Source of the DNA: Curtobacterium sp. MCJR17_020
GTDB lineage: Bacteria; Actinomycetota; Actinomycetes; Actinomycetales; Microbacteriaceae
Assembly (NCBI RefSeq): GCF_003234365.2
Contig: NZ_CP126260.1
Span: 1,488,001 to 1,552,000 of the forward strand
Length of the DNA stretch: 64,000 nucleotides
Reading direction: 5' to 3'
Position numbers and translations under genes: made by a program. Position 1 is the stretch's first letter, and each line of letters opens with the position of its first letter. Below the pieces are notes generated by a model, which worked only from the letters and a program-made list of their open reading frames with translations, did not search any database and was not told the DNA's origin. Shown piece by piece: positions 1-9,710 of this stretch.

Positions 1-3000
1 CCATTGCGTCTGCGATCAGCGAAGCGCTCTCAGGAATTGGCAACCTTCTGACGACGCTACGATTTACCGTCGACGGACCAACGGCACGTACCAGAAAGTC
101 CGAAACTAACGACGACATGACTGCGGCGATCAGGCCAATTGATTCTGATGAGGCGGACGCACTCATGACGGCGTTTACGTGTGCCGGGCCTGGAGGAATG
201 ATGGAACTGATCAACGTGCGCTCGTTCTTATTGGCTGCCATGTTCCGCCACGCGACGCGGTAGCTGTTCCGGGCTGGACGGTGGTCAGCGCCCCAATGTG
301 TGTAGGCCGCATCGTAGAGGGACTGCTCGGCGGCTGGCTTGTAGGCGGTCACCGGGAGGGCATCGGGCGCGAGTGTCTCGAGGTCGATCGAGGACCAGTC
401 TTGGTTGTGCAACATCGTGCTGTTCGGCGATTTGTAGAACGGATTGCCGACGAAGATGTGCGGCCCTTGGAGGATCGCGTCGTCCCAGGAGCCCACCTGG
501 CCCCACCGCTTGTCAAACATGCCCCGCTTGAAGTCGGTGGTCTCGTTCCACCCCTGCGAGAATTCCAATCCGAGTGAATCGAGTCGCGGAGCGCCAGCAA
601 TCTTTTCGAGGACCACGGCGGTCGCCTTGTTCACTGCATACACCATCCGTGTTTGTCGAACCGGCACATCGCTATCTTCGAGGATCGCATGCCAGGTGCG
701 TAGTACTGAGTCGTCGACACGGAGGATTCGGCCTTGATGGGGACGAATGTCCCAATTCCCATCCGGATCCTTCAGGCCCGGCTCTTCCGCAGAGGATCGA
801 ATGACGCGCGATCGGCGAGCAACATCCGGGTGGTATAGGTAGGTTGCCATTTCGAACTGCGTATCCGCGAGGATGCTGCCATATATATGGACGCCGAATG
901 ACGCCTTGTCGTCGATTTCGAATAGCATCTTCTCATTGATAAAATGCCAGTGCTGACGGAGCCGCGCATAAGTGGACCTGCGGAGTTCACGCGCCTTCTC
1001 GTCCGTAAAATGCGTCTCCGGATGAATTAGCCCGGTTGCACCGCGCTGACTAGCGTGTCGCCAGGTCTGCTCCATGAAGCACCGATAGAGGTCCGGTCGA
1101 AGCCCGGCAAGCAACGGGTAGTTGATGGTGTCTCCAACGGAGGAGCGTGTCGCGACGACGGAACTCAGATCGTCGAGGTAAGCACGACGGACCAGCGGGT
1201 GTGTCAGCGCGAGCTGACGTCGTCGAATCACTTCGGCAGCGGGGGGCTTGGCGGTCAGCGTCCACCAGGGGTCATGCTCCCCGAGCGACGCGGCTTCGTC
1301 CCAATCGGGGCGCACCCACGGGGGGTTACCGACCTGCAGGTCGAATCCACCCCGGGCGAACACCGGGGCGAAGTCGAGTTCCCAGTGGAAGAAGCCTTGC
1401 TGTTGCGTGATCCGCTCCGCAGCGCCCAACCAAGGGCGCTCGACGAGGAGGACGTCGAGATCGGTTACGCTCGCGAACGCGAGATCGTCTGCTTCCTCGT
1501 CATTGAGCGCCTCCCAGCCGGTCTGCCGCGCACCTAGCGTGACCTGGCCGTGGCGAGCCGCAGCCGGTCGAGCTGTCGTGTGCTCCCCAAGCAGCTGGCG
1601 GAGCGTCGCGATCCACTCGTCGAGGGTCGGCGGCGTCGCGCCTTCGGTCAACGTGTCCGTGAGCGGCCAGAACCACATCGCGCACCACGCATCCATCGCT
1701 CTGTGGAGGCGTTGGTACGCGCCGTTCGGGTCACTGAGCTTGTGCTCGATCTCCTCGCGCGAGATCGCCCCGCCCGCGTCTGGCTTGCTGTCGCTGCCCC
1801 AGAGGGGGATGTCGCGGCGGATCTCGTGCTCAGCGATCTCGAGTCGACGACGCGCAATGTCCCAGAGACGCTCGACGCGATACCCGAGAGCGACGAGCGT
1901 GTCTGTCTGCTGCTTGGTCGGCTTAGCGAGGACCTGGCGTCGCCATCCCTTCAGTGCTGCGAGTGCTTCGGTAGCGAGCTCCTTCGCCTCCTTCGCATCG
2001 ACCGCGCTGCCCCAGCCTTCCGCAGGGAGCAGGAAGTGGTGCACCGTGCCATCGACGCCGGCACGGGGGGCGTCAGTCTCGGACACCCCTGTGAACAGCG
2101 GAGCATCTCGGGGAACTGTCTTGAGCCAGGCTTTCGATGCGATGGCCGCGCGGTCGTACACAGCGCGACGCGCGCCGATGAGCGAGTTGCCGCGACGCAG
2201 GTGTAGACCGAACCACGGCGCCTGCAGCCCCTCCGACATGGTGTCGAGCCACAGAGTGATCTCGGCGAACTCCACGGCCGTGGCGTTGAGGTCGACGCCG
2301 TAGACCTGGTGCAGAGCGATCGACGCCTTGACGCGCTGCAGCTCGGCCGGGTACTCGTCCGGATCGATCCGCTGGTCGAGCTCGCTTTGCTTGCGGGTGA
2401 GGTACTGATCCGCCAGCTGCCGGACGGCTTCGATAGCGAACGCTCCGGAGCCCAACGCGGGCTCGCACACGGTCAGCGTGAGGATCTCCTCCGCCGACGT
2501 TGTTGAACCGTCCTGGTCGAGGAGTTCCTCGAGCGCCTGGCTCACCGTGAACTGGGTGAGGGCCTCTGGCGTGTAGTACGACGCGGACTGCTGTCGCTCG
2601 CGGCCCGCGAGCCGGTAGACGAACGATCCCTTCTCGTGTCGGACACGCTTGGGCTCGCCTGTGATGGCATCGGTGCGCATCAGGAAGTGCCGTTCCTCGA
2701 TGTCGCTGTCCTGCGTGACCGGCAATACCCAAGAACCCTTCGCGGGGTTGCTGTCGGGCGCAACCTCAAACAGGTCCTCCTCGGCGAAGAAGCCGGTGTA
2801 GGACATCAAACCTTCGTACACTGCGCCGAGCTGGTTGATCCCAAGGTCGGCGTAGCTGATGAAGCCGCGGTCTCGGCTGCGGCTCTCCCGGCTGAGCAGC
2901 AACCGCGCAAGGACTTGCTGCATCGCATCGTCACTGAGCTGCACCGCATCGATGTGCGCCACCGCCGCCGGTTCGAACAGATCCGCCCGGATGCTCTCGA

Positions 3001-4171
3001 ACGGGAGGCCCTCTTGCAGTCCGTCACGCGTGTGCCGTTCCGGACGGTGGCCGTGGTGCACCATGCGGAACAGTACCGCGAGCGACTCGTAGAAGTGCGT
3101 GCCAGTCTGCGCCACGGGCGAGGCCAGTTCCACCAGCGTGAGTTCACGCAGACGATCGAGGCTGTAGCCGTTCTCGTACTGCGGGGAGCCGACCGGCAGG
3201 ATCTCGAGTTGGGGGGATGCCTCGGCGTACAGCAGGAAGAGGATCCGATAGAGGTAGCGGAGCGACTGCTTTGCCAGGGGCTGCGCCTCGGACGGCGGGA
3301 GCTGCGGCAGCCCGACGGCGGCCCTGCGTGTGACCACGTCGTTCGCGATAATCTCGATGGACTCGCGGACGCCCTCCCGCAGGTCCTCTGAGACGCCCAC
3401 GGTGTGCTTGACGGCATCATCGAGTGTCGCTGACCACCAGATCTCACCGTCGGGGTCAGGCGCGAGCGATGCAGCCTCCACGCTCGTCAGCATGCGGTCA
3501 ATCTCACCGCCGCGCTTGGTGTCGTTCCGTTCGCAGACGAGCTGCAGGTCGATAGCGAGGTAACGGCCCTCGAACCACCGCTCCCGCTCAGCGACGAGCA
3601 TCCAGCGCCCGGCCATGACGAGCGCGAACGTTGGCGGCGCCTCGCTCGCGAACACGGTCGAGAGAGCCCGCACCACGGAGGTCTCGCCCGTGGCCTCGTC
3701 GTCGAGGGACCACGGTTCGAGAAGCGTCTCGGCGTTCTTCTCCATCAGGCTCTCGAGCTGTGAGAACGGTTTGGCGTCGAGAAGCACGAGCGGTGCGCCG
3801 CCAGAGACGCCGTGGAGCGCGACGAACCGCAGCGGGCCCGCGTGACGGATGTCGTAGGCGCCGTCCGCGTACCCGAGGACGGACCTGAGGCGCGTCAGGA
3901 AAGTGCGCACCGCCTCCAGTCCGGCTTCGCTCACCGAGCCGTCATCGTCGGTATCCGGGCTGATCGTCGTGAGACTGGACAGGAGCTCTGAACGGTGGGC
4001 GCTGAAACGAGCGCGGGTGGACTCGTCGTGGTCCGCATCGGTCTCGTCCCACTCAGACCGGCGTGCTCGCACGCGTGCCTGGAAGGACTGCGAGGGCGCG
4101 TCGGTCGTCAGGTAATGCTCGCTGATCCAGTCCTCGCCGACGATGATCGCTTCGGATGTCAGGTTCGCCAC
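1..4171 (-). CDS. DrmMI-like DNA adenine methyltransferase (C-terminus beyond left edge)
   Basis: This is a large N6-adenine DNA methyltransferase of the Eco57I/DrmMI kind, expected to mark host DNA in a DISARM-type defence system. The reading frame opens with GTG (VANLTSEAIIVGEDWISEHY), 3 bp after the helicase stop. It stays open for 1390 codons to the window edge with no stop. A SAM-binding motif I (EPALGSGAF) lies near residue 570 and the catalytic NPPW motif is at about residue 949. The far end carries WRNMAANKNERTLI and a SDFLVRAVG stretch like the specificity region of such enzymes. The C-terminus is missing only because of the window. Base use is less GC-biased than in the genes to the right, especially positions 1-1000. 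The family call is firm for a methyltransferase. The DISARM assignment rests on the helicase neighbour and on remembered family sequence. Confidence 0.8.
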   Translation of the reverse strand, partial: MANLTSEAIIVGEDWISEHYLTTDAPSQSFQARVRARRSEWDETDADHDESTRARFSAHRSELLSSLTTISPDTDDDGSVSEAGLEAVRTFLTRLRSVLGYADGAYDIRHAGPLRFVALHGVSGGAPLVLLDAKPFSQLESLMEKNAETLLEPWSLDDEATGETSVVRALSTVFASEAPPTFALVMAGRWMLVAERERWFEGRYLAIDLQLVCERNDTKRGGEIDRMLTSVEAASLAPDPDGEIWWSATLDDAVKHTVGVSEDLREGVRESIEIIANDVVTRRAAVGLPQLPPSEAQPLAKQSLRYLYRILFLLYAEASPQLEILPVGSPQYENGYSLDRLRELTLVELASPVAQTGTHFYESLAVLFRMVHHGHRPERHTRDGLQEGLPFESIRADLFEPAAVAHIDAVQLSDDAMQQVLARLLLSRESRSRDRGFISYADLGINQLGAVYEGLMSYTGFFAEEDLFEVAPDSNPAKGSWVLPVTQDSDIEERHFLMRTDAITGEPKRVRHEKGSFVYRLAGRERQQSASYYTPEALTQFTVSQALEELLDQDGSTTSAEEILTLTVCEPALGSGAFAIEAVRQLADQYLTRKQSELDQRIDPDEYPAELQRVKASIALHQVYGVDLNATAVEFAEITLWLDTMSEGLQAPWFGLHLRRGNSLIGARRAVYDRAAIASKAWLKTVPRDAPLFTGVSETDAPRAGVDGTVHHFLLPAEGWGSAVDAKEAKELATEALAALKGWRRQVLAKPTKQQTDTLVALGYRVERLWDIARRRLEIAEHEIRRDIPLWGSDSKPDAGGAISREEIEHKLSDPNGAYQRLHRAMDAWCAMWFWPLTDTLTEGATPPTLDEWIATLRQLLGEHTTARPAAARHGQVTLGARQTGWEALNDEEADDLAFASVTDLDVLLVERPWLGAAERITQQQGFFHWELDFAPVFARGGFDLQVGNPPWVRPDWDEAASLGEHDPWWTLTAKPPAAEVIRRRQLALTHPLVRRAYLDDLSSVVATRSSVGDTINYPLLAGLRPDLYRCFMEQTWRHASQRGATGLIHPETHFTDEKARELRRSTYARLRQHWHFINEKMLFEIDDKASFGVHIYGSILADTQFEMATYLYHPDVARRSRVIRSSAEEPGLKDPDGNWDIRPHQGRILRVDDSVLRTWHAILEDSDVPVRQTRMVYAVNKATAVVLEKIAGAPRLDSLGLEFSQGWNETTDFKRGMFDKRWGQVGSWDDAILQGPHIFVGNPFYKSPNSTMLHNQDWSSIDLETLAPDALPVTAYKPAAEQSLYDAAYTHWGADHRPARNSYRVAWRNMAANKNERTLISSIIPPGPAHVNAVMSASASSESIGLIAAVMSSLVSDFLVRAVGPSTVNRSVVRRLPIPESASLIADAM

Positions 4172-4174
4172 GGG

Positions 4175-7114
4175 TCAGACCTCGTTCTCGTTCAGTGGGG
4201 CGGTGCCCACCGGTTCGTCCACCGGCAGGACGACCAGGAGCGGCCGGACGAAATGCTGGTTCGGCGACATCTCCTCGGCCATCTGCAGCTCCTTCTCGAC
4301 TGTGATCCGGTGACGCGTCAGACCCGGGAGTTGCGTCTGCCCAGAGGCGCTCGTCTGCCACTCCGTGGCGCGTTCAGCCCACGTCTCGATGCGGCGCTGG
4401 ATGTCCGCGCCCGACGCCGCAAGCAACTGCTCCGCCGTGGCCCGCGTCGCGTCCACCGCGAGCGGGATCAGGCGCTGCAGGTCCCGCGTCGCCACCCTGC
4501 CGGGGTTGGTCGTCACCGATGCTGAGAATCCCATTGCCGTCAGGGCCGCGCGAGCATCGGCGTGGGACTGCACGGCATGGAGCGACGGTGTGGGGAACTC
4601 CACTGTGCAGTACGAACTCGCGACGACCTGGCCGCGCCGATTCGTCAGCGTTGCATGGACGAGGACCATCGGGCTCTCGACGTCTCCACGAACCGCGAAC
4701 ACCGTGTTGCGTCCGAGGCGCGACAGCGCGTGGTCACTCGCCCACTCGAGCACCGGGTGCAGTGGACCGAGGTAGTGCGCCTCGGGCCACGTGGAACTCT
4801 GCGCCTTGTTATTGATGGCGTCGTCGGCACTTTGCTTGGCCTGTGGGGGGGTGGTCGCGAGCACCAGGTTCTCCGTCACCTTCCGTTCGCGCAGGTAGGA
4901 TTGAGGGAGGACGTCGAGGCGCTGCTTAAGGTCCTTTGGGGGGACAAGCTGCGCGATGCCGGTGCTCCGCTTCCACAAGAACCCGCCGCGCTCCGGTGGG
5001 TCCGTCGGGACCTCGGAGCGCTCGTCGAGCGCGGTGTCGAGGAACGTCACGAGGTCGGGGAAGAGTCCCGTGCCGGACGTGCTCGCGCTCAGGGCTCCCG
5101 GGATGAACGTTGTCGCTTTGGTCGTGGCGTTCGATGCTGGTGTGGCGTCCATCTGCGCGAACAGCGCCTCAAGGCTGTTCGAGTCGTCGTGCAGCAAGGC
5201 CTCCGCGGTCCGGACCGTGTCGTCGAGCGTCGCTTTGCCGCGAAGGACGTCGCGGATGGCGTCTTCTTCGGCGCTCGCGCTGTACTTGCCCATCAGTGAG
5301 GCCACGTCCCCGAGTGCGCCATGCGCTTCGTTCTCGCGTTCGAGAAGGTTCTTCAACACCTTCACGTCCCCGGCGAAGCGGTCGTTACTCGGGTCGAGCA
5401 GGAGCGTCGTGATGCGCGGCGCGTGCTTCTGCCCGTAGCGGTCGATGCGTCCGTTGCGCTGCTCGATCCGGATCAGGCTCCAGGGGATGTCGAAGTGCAC
5501 CAGCTCGTGACACTGCGAGTGCAGGTTGACGCCTTCGCTTGCCACATCGCCGGTAACGAGGACGCGGATGGGCGAGGATGACTGCTTGAAGGAGTCGACG
5601 AGTCGCTGCTGCTCCTCGTCCGTGAGCCCGCCGTGCATGACTGCGATCTGGTTCTCCCGCAGCCTGAGGTCGTGGCGCAGCTTCGTGCGGAGCCAGTGAA
5701 GGGTGACCACGCGTTCTGAGAACACGACGAGACGTTCGTCCGACGACGGGCCGATTCCGATCTCACGAGCGTGAGCAAGGAGCGCCTCGTACTTCGCCGA
5801 CCTGGCATCGAGGGCGGTCACGGTGAGTGCGTGCAGACGTTCGAGCGCTTCGATCTCGCGTTCACGGGCCGGCGACGGCTCACCACGATGGACTCGCTTC
5901 AAGCGCTCGGTGAGCGACTCTTCGAGCGCCTTTGGGGACGACAGGAAGGCCTTCGCGAGCGTCCACGCGAAGAGGGAAGACTTCTCCCCGGAATGCGGAT
6001 CGGACACACCGGGTCGAGGGTGCAGCCAGACGTCGGCCAGCTCGTCTGCGATCGCGTTCTCCGCGGGAGACGCGGCCACGAGGACATTGTTCGGAGCCTG
6101 GCGTTCGGCCCAGTCCGAGCCCACCTCTTTCGCGACCGTCGCGCTATGCCGGTGGCGGCGGATCACGAGTCGATCGAGCTCGGACTTGATGATCTCGCCA
6201 TCCGGCGTCACCGCGGTGGGCTCAAGCATCCTAATGAGCTCAGCGAACGACTCTCTCTTGCCGTTGTGGGGCGTCGCCGAGGCGAGGATGAGCGCCTCGG
6301 TGTTCGGTGCGAGGATCCGAGCGAGCTGACCGTTCAGCGTTGCGTTGTTCATCACGTTGTGAGATTCGTCGATGACCACCGCGTCCCATCGCTGCTTCGC
6401 GAGGTGGCTGCGATACCGGTCCTGCTTGAGCGTGTCGACGGAGATGATCGCTCGCTTGTAGAAGCTGAACGGATTGCGGGTGGCCGGGAGTTTCTGACGC
6501 ACGCGCTGGATGCCGACCGAGTCGAGGCGGACGAACGGCAGCGCGAACTTCGTCCACATCTCCTGCTGCATCTGCTCGAGGACGTGCTTCGGGGTGACAA
6601 CGAGGATACGCTCACCACGACCGCGACGGATCAGCTCAGCGAGGATCATCCCGATCTCGATGGTTTTGCCCAAGCCGACGGCGTCCGCAATGAGGATGCG
6701 CGGACGCAGGTTGGCGGGGTCGAGCGCCTTGCGGACGGCCTCGCGCTGGTACTCGAGCGGGTCCGCGAGCATCTGTGTCGAGACGCCCAGGGCCGTGTCG
6801 TGCAACGGGACCGGCGTCTTGCGGACCGTCGCCTCGAGCCAGAGTTTCGCTCTTCGATAGCCAGAGGAGTCATCGCCGACGACTCGCGCTGCTGCAGGGT
6901 CGAGGACCCCAATGTCGTCGATGTCGCTGTAGAACGTCGCCGTGGTGTCCCGAACGAGTTCGGACAGGCCCTGCACGGTGATGAGGAGCCCGGACGCTGT
7001 GGCCTCTGTCGAAAGGACTAGCCACTCTGCGTCGCGAACCACGACGACGCTACCAGGAGCCACGTTCGGGAAGGGGTGACTCTCGCTCACCGGCACGGCT
7101 TCACTCTGGGACAC
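4175..7114 (-). CDS. DrmD-like SNF2-family helicase
   Basis: This 979-residue SNF2/DEAH helicase is probably the DrmD component of a class 1 DISARM anti-phage system. An N-terminal domain of about 100 residues (PGSVVVVRDAEWLVLS) precedes the ATPase core. Walker A reads ADAVGLGKTIE near residue 148, the DEAH-type box is VIDESHN near 246, motif III is LASATPHNG, and the C-terminal helicase half ends with RIEQRNGRIDRYGQ near 550. The last 400 residues are family-specific. Length and the GLSELVRDT and LVRLDSVGIQR stretches agree with what I recall of DrmD. It is the first gene of a minus-strand operon and is followed after 3 bp by the methyltransferase. A stand-alone helicase/methylase restriction system is the main alternative. 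Confidence 0.8.
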   Translation of the reverse strand: MSQSEAVPVSESHPFPNVAPGSVVVVRDAEWLVLSTEATASGLLITVQGLSELVRDTTATFYSDIDDIGVLDPAAARVVGDDSSGYRRAKLWLEATVRKTPVPLHDTALGVSTQMLADPLEYQREAVRKALDPANLRPRILIADAVGLGKTIEIGMILAELIRRGRGERILVVTPKHVLEQMQQEMWTKFALPFVRLDSVGIQRVRQKLPATRNPFSFYKRAIISVDTLKQDRYRSHLAKQRWDAVVIDESHNVMNNATLNGQLARILAPNTEALILASATPHNGKRESFAELIRMLEPTAVTPDGEIIKSELDRLVIRRHRHSATVAKEVGSDWAERQAPNNVLVAASPAENAIADELADVWLHPRPGVSDPHSGEKSSLFAWTLAKAFLSSPKALEESLTERLKRVHRGEPSPAREREIEALERLHALTVTALDARSAKYEALLAHAREIGIGPSSDERLVVFSERVVTLHWLRTKLRHDLRLRENQIAVMHGGLTDEEQQRLVDSFKQSSSPIRVLVTGDVASEGVNLHSQCHELVHFDIPWSLIRIEQRNGRIDRYGQKHAPRITTLLLDPSNDRFAGDVKVLKNLLERENEAHGALGDVASLMGKYSASAEEDAIRDVLRGKATLDDTVRTAEALLHDDSNSLEALFAQMDATPASNATTKATTFIPGALSASTSGTGLFPDLVTFLDTALDERSEVPTDPPERGGFLWKRSTGIAQLVPPKDLKQRLDVLPQSYLRERKVTENLVLATTPPQAKQSADDAINNKAQSSTWPEAHYLGPLHPVLEWASDHALSRLGRNTVFAVRGDVESPMVLVHATLTNRRGQVVASSYCTVEFPTPSLHAVQSHADARAALTAMGFSASVTTNPGRVATRDLQRLIPLAVDATRATAEQLLAASGADIQRRIETWAERATEWQTSASGQTQLPGLTRHRITVEKELQMAEEMSPNQHFVRPLLVVLPVDEPVGTAPLNENEV

Positions 7115-7947
7115 GTCGTGGTACCTCTCACCCCGGTGCGACTGCCAGGGAGCAGTGCACGCTTCATCACGCTAGCGGAACGGCAGCCCGTGGCCGAACT
7201 CTCATCATGGCACGAGGCAGTGGCAGTTCTGACGGACGAATTGCCCGTTCTCGTGGGGCACGCCGATGCCCCGGGCGACCGCCATCGGGTTTTATCGAGA
7301 CACGCTCTGTGCCTTCAAACTGGAGGACGAGGTGTGGGGCCGAGATCGTTCTCAATGGATCGGTGCGACGCACACCCACCCCACCAGTTCGTTGGAGCCG
7401 AGCCAAGTGGATCTATCGACCTACCGACCTCATCTGCGCTAGGGCAACGTCGGCCCCCCGCGTTCTTGTCGCTGTTCGTCCGGTCGCGAGGCAGAACTGC
7501 ACGATGGTCGGCTGGGATGTGACGCAACCATCGTCGGGCCGGATCACGATCCTGTCGTAGTCCAGAGTCGTCGTGCCTGCCAGAGATGCCGCTTTACGTC
7601 AGTTCAGATCGAATACTGCCCTGCCTCCCCGCAGAACACGTGGCCGGACGCTCTCGGGACTAACGTACCGACGTGGTCTGGCCCCCTGTAAAAGCTGGCC
7701 GTTCACTAGCTTCTTATACTGGTCTACTGATCCTCGCGGGGTCGTGACGGCGGACGAGGCGGCCGCTGTCGAGGTCGCTGCGTAGACGGCCGGGCCCGCT
7801 TGCTGCTCCGCAGGCACCCGGGGGCTGAGATGGCAGTCGTCGCTCAGGCCGCGTTCGAGCAAGAGCCTGCACGCGACGTGGTTCCTGCCGGAACGGAACT
7901 GCTCCATGTCAAGCAAGGTATGACAACTCCTCGCTATGCTGGTCCTG
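7115..7947. other. 833-bp divergent intergenic region of the defence island
   Basis: This is the space between the DrmD-like gene and the DUF4365 gene, which point away from each other. Composition is clearly lower in GC than the chromosome average, with patches such as the AT-rich stretch around 7700-7725. Short open frames exist on both strands, for example about 105 codons on the minus strand at 7599-7916. None has the third-position GC bias, a ribosome site or a recognisable family. No tRNA or integrase remnant was seen. It must hold the promoters for both operons. Confidence 0.5.
7935..7940 (+). promoter_or_regulatory. -10 hexamer TATGCT for a leaderless DUF4365 transcript
   Basis: TATGCT ends 7 nt before the ATG at 7948, the same geometry seen at many other genes in this window. 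This decides for 7948 rather than the in-frame ATG at 7936, which sits inside the hexamer. No convincing -35 was found. Confidence 0.4.
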
Positions 7948-8508
7948 ATGGCGACCGTCAGGACAGGCGCACGGACTCCGAAGAGCCCTTCGGTGTCGTC
8001 GCGTCTTGCGATCCCGGCAGGCAGTCATTTCACGGACAACGGACGCAAAGGTCGCTACGGAGTGGCGTATCTACGTTCGCTCGCCGCCCACGCGGGTGTT
8101 GCGCTTCAGGAAGCGTCCCCTGATGAGGATATTGACGCCGTCGACGTCACCTTGAAGTTCGGGCGGGCGAGCGCCGAGGTTCAGATTAAGTGCACGAGCA
8201 AGTTCAAAGTGGGGCTGGGCGTTGCGAGCCTGCACCTCGATCCTGCCTGGGTCGAGAAGTGGACCGACAGTCTGGTGCCGGTCTTCGTGGTGCTCGTGAA
8301 GGTGCCGTCGGTGGTCAGTGATTGGATCGATGGCAGGACAGCATCGACGGTGCATCGGACTGTGGCCTTCGGAAAACGGTTCGATCCGGCTGTCCACGCC
8401 ACGGCGATGAAGTTCACGCGTGCGGATCAGCTCAAGGCGGAAACGCTTTATGACTGGCGGGACGAGGTCTACGCATTCCATAAGAGCGGACGGGGAGGTG
8501 CGACATGA
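7948..8508 (+). CDS. DUF4365 domain protein, nuclease-like
   Basis: This 186-residue protein fits the DUF4365 family, of unknown function and common in defence islands. The family pattern is visible: GRYGVAYLRSLAAHAG near residues 35-50, then D63 and D66 followed by a strand ending EVQIKCTS at residues 77-84. A D...(E/Q)xK arrangement of this type is what restriction-type (PD-(D/E)xK) nucleases use, so a DNA-cutting role is a reasonable inference but is not shown. An FVVLVKVPS strand follows in the C-terminal half. The stop overlaps the next start (ATGA), so the two products are probably made together. It diverges from the DISARM-like operon. Confidence 0.65.
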   Translation: MATVRTGARTPKSPSVSSRLAIPAGSHFTDNGRKGRYGVAYLRSLAAHAGVALQEASPDEDIDAVDVTLKFGRASAEVQIKCTSKFKVGLGVASLHLDPAWVEKWTDSLVPVFVVLVKVPSVVSDWIDGRTASTVHRTVAFGKRFDPAVHATAMKFTRADQLKAETLYDWRDEVYAFHKSGRGGAT

Positions 8509-9710
8509 ACGCGAACGTCGCCGAAGACCTCGTCGCGTTGCTGCGGTCCCGCGGATGGTCGAAGATCGAGGAGAATCCGAGTGGATCGGATCTTTGGGCC
8601 TTTGGAGCCAACCAGTTGCCGTCGGACTACGTCGCGCACGATCACCCCGACGCGGCACAGCGCGTCGCGTATCGAGCCGAGATGTACGTCCCGCACGAAG
8701 TTAGGCTCGGCACTTTCCTTTGGACCGATTTGCTTGAGCGCGTCGCCGCAGCTCACGAAGAGCAGCGACCGCAGTTAGAGCGGGCTCTCGAGATGGTGCG
8801 ATTCGACGTCACGCGGTTTCGTATCGACGGTCGCCACACCGTTCCGCTAGAAACCGGCGCCACCGTGATCAGCTCAGCTTTCGGCATGATACGTGCAGCG
8901 GCGACAGCAGCTCGTCGTCCACGCCAGTCGATTGGCAGCAACTACTCCAAGCTCGCCGACCAGATCGTTCGGGAGGCTCGGCTCGCCCACACCGAGGAGG
9001 GATCGTTCGTCTTTCCGGTGGCGCTCAAAGTCAATCCGCCGGAGCCTGAACCCGAAACACAGCTTGATGATGAAGTGTTCTCGTCCGCGCCTTCAGAGTC
9101 TGCGGAGCGTCGTGTCACGCGCACTCTCGCGCAGGCGATGGCAGCGTTTGACAAGCATGTCGTGCAGCCCGCCACCGATCCGCGCATGCGAGACCTCACA
9201 CCCGTGATCATCGCCGGCGGTACGAAGGAAATGTTCACCAACCTCAGTCGTGCTGTGTCGGAGCCCGACGTCGGATGGCTCGAGACCGGATTCACCTGGG
9301 CGCCAGTTGAGGGCATTTCGGCCGACCCGCCGAGCCGGATCAGCATCCCGGCTGACGCCGATGCCCGCCACCTGATCTCTCGCGCAGTGCAGTTGCTGTC
9401 GACGTCGAGGAGCGACGCAGTGCGCGTCATCACCGGTCCAATCATCCGCATCGAACACAGTCCTGGTGACCCTTTTGGAGAAATCGCTGTCCAGTCCCCG
9501 TCCGGGACAAGCTCGCGGCATGGACGCGTCGAGGCCGTGGTCCGGCGCGAGCGGCTGGATCAGATCCATCTCTGGATGAGCCAAGGGACGACTGTCGTAC
9601 TCCAGGGCGAAGTCGCACGGCGACCAGGGCGCTCTGCACGTCTGGCTGGGATCGCGAGTCCGCAAGCCCTCGAAGATGCGCTGTCAGGAGTCGATGACGT
9701 CAGCGCGTAA
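8505..9710 (+). CDS. Unrecognised 401-residue partner of the DUF4365 protein
   Basis: I do not recognise this protein. It has about 180 mixed residues at the N-terminus, an acidic, proline-rich linker near residues 183-205 (NPPEPEPETQLDDE), a helical stretch around 205-235, and a C-terminal all-beta-looking domain from about 320. That C-terminal part (VRVITGPIIRIEHSP, then TVVLQGEVARRPG) resembles small OB-like modules at the ends of other actinobacterial hypotheticals. There is no signal peptide or membrane segment. The start ATG overlaps the DUF4365 stop by 4 bp, which indicates translational coupling. A 10-bp palindrome (AGGGCGCCCT, 9715-9724) follows the stop. The coupling implies the two proteins act as a unit, perhaps nuclease plus sensor or specificity subunit; this is inference. 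Confidence 0.7.
   Translation: MNANVAEDLVALLRSRGWSKIEENPSGSDLWAFGANQLPSDYVAHDHPDAAQRVAYRAEMYVPHEVRLGTFLWTDLLERVAAAHEEQRPQLERALEMVRFDVTRFRIDGRHTVPLETGATVISSAFGMIRAAATAARRPRQSIGSNYSKLADQIVREARLAHTEEGSFVFPVALKVNPPEPEPETQLDDEVFSSAPSESAERRVTRTLAQAMAAFDKHVVQPATDPRMRDLTPVIIAGGTKEMFTNLSRAVSEPDVGWLETGFTWAPVEGISADPPSRISIPADADARHLISRAVQLLSTSRSDAVRVITGPIIRIEHSPGDPFGEIAVQSPSGTSSRHGRVEAVVRRERLDQIHLWMSQGTTVVLQGEVARRPGRSARLAGIASPQALEDALSGVDDVSA

Noticed and set aside
7599..7916. 105-codon minus-strand gene
   Set aside because: No ribosome site, weak codon bias and no family.
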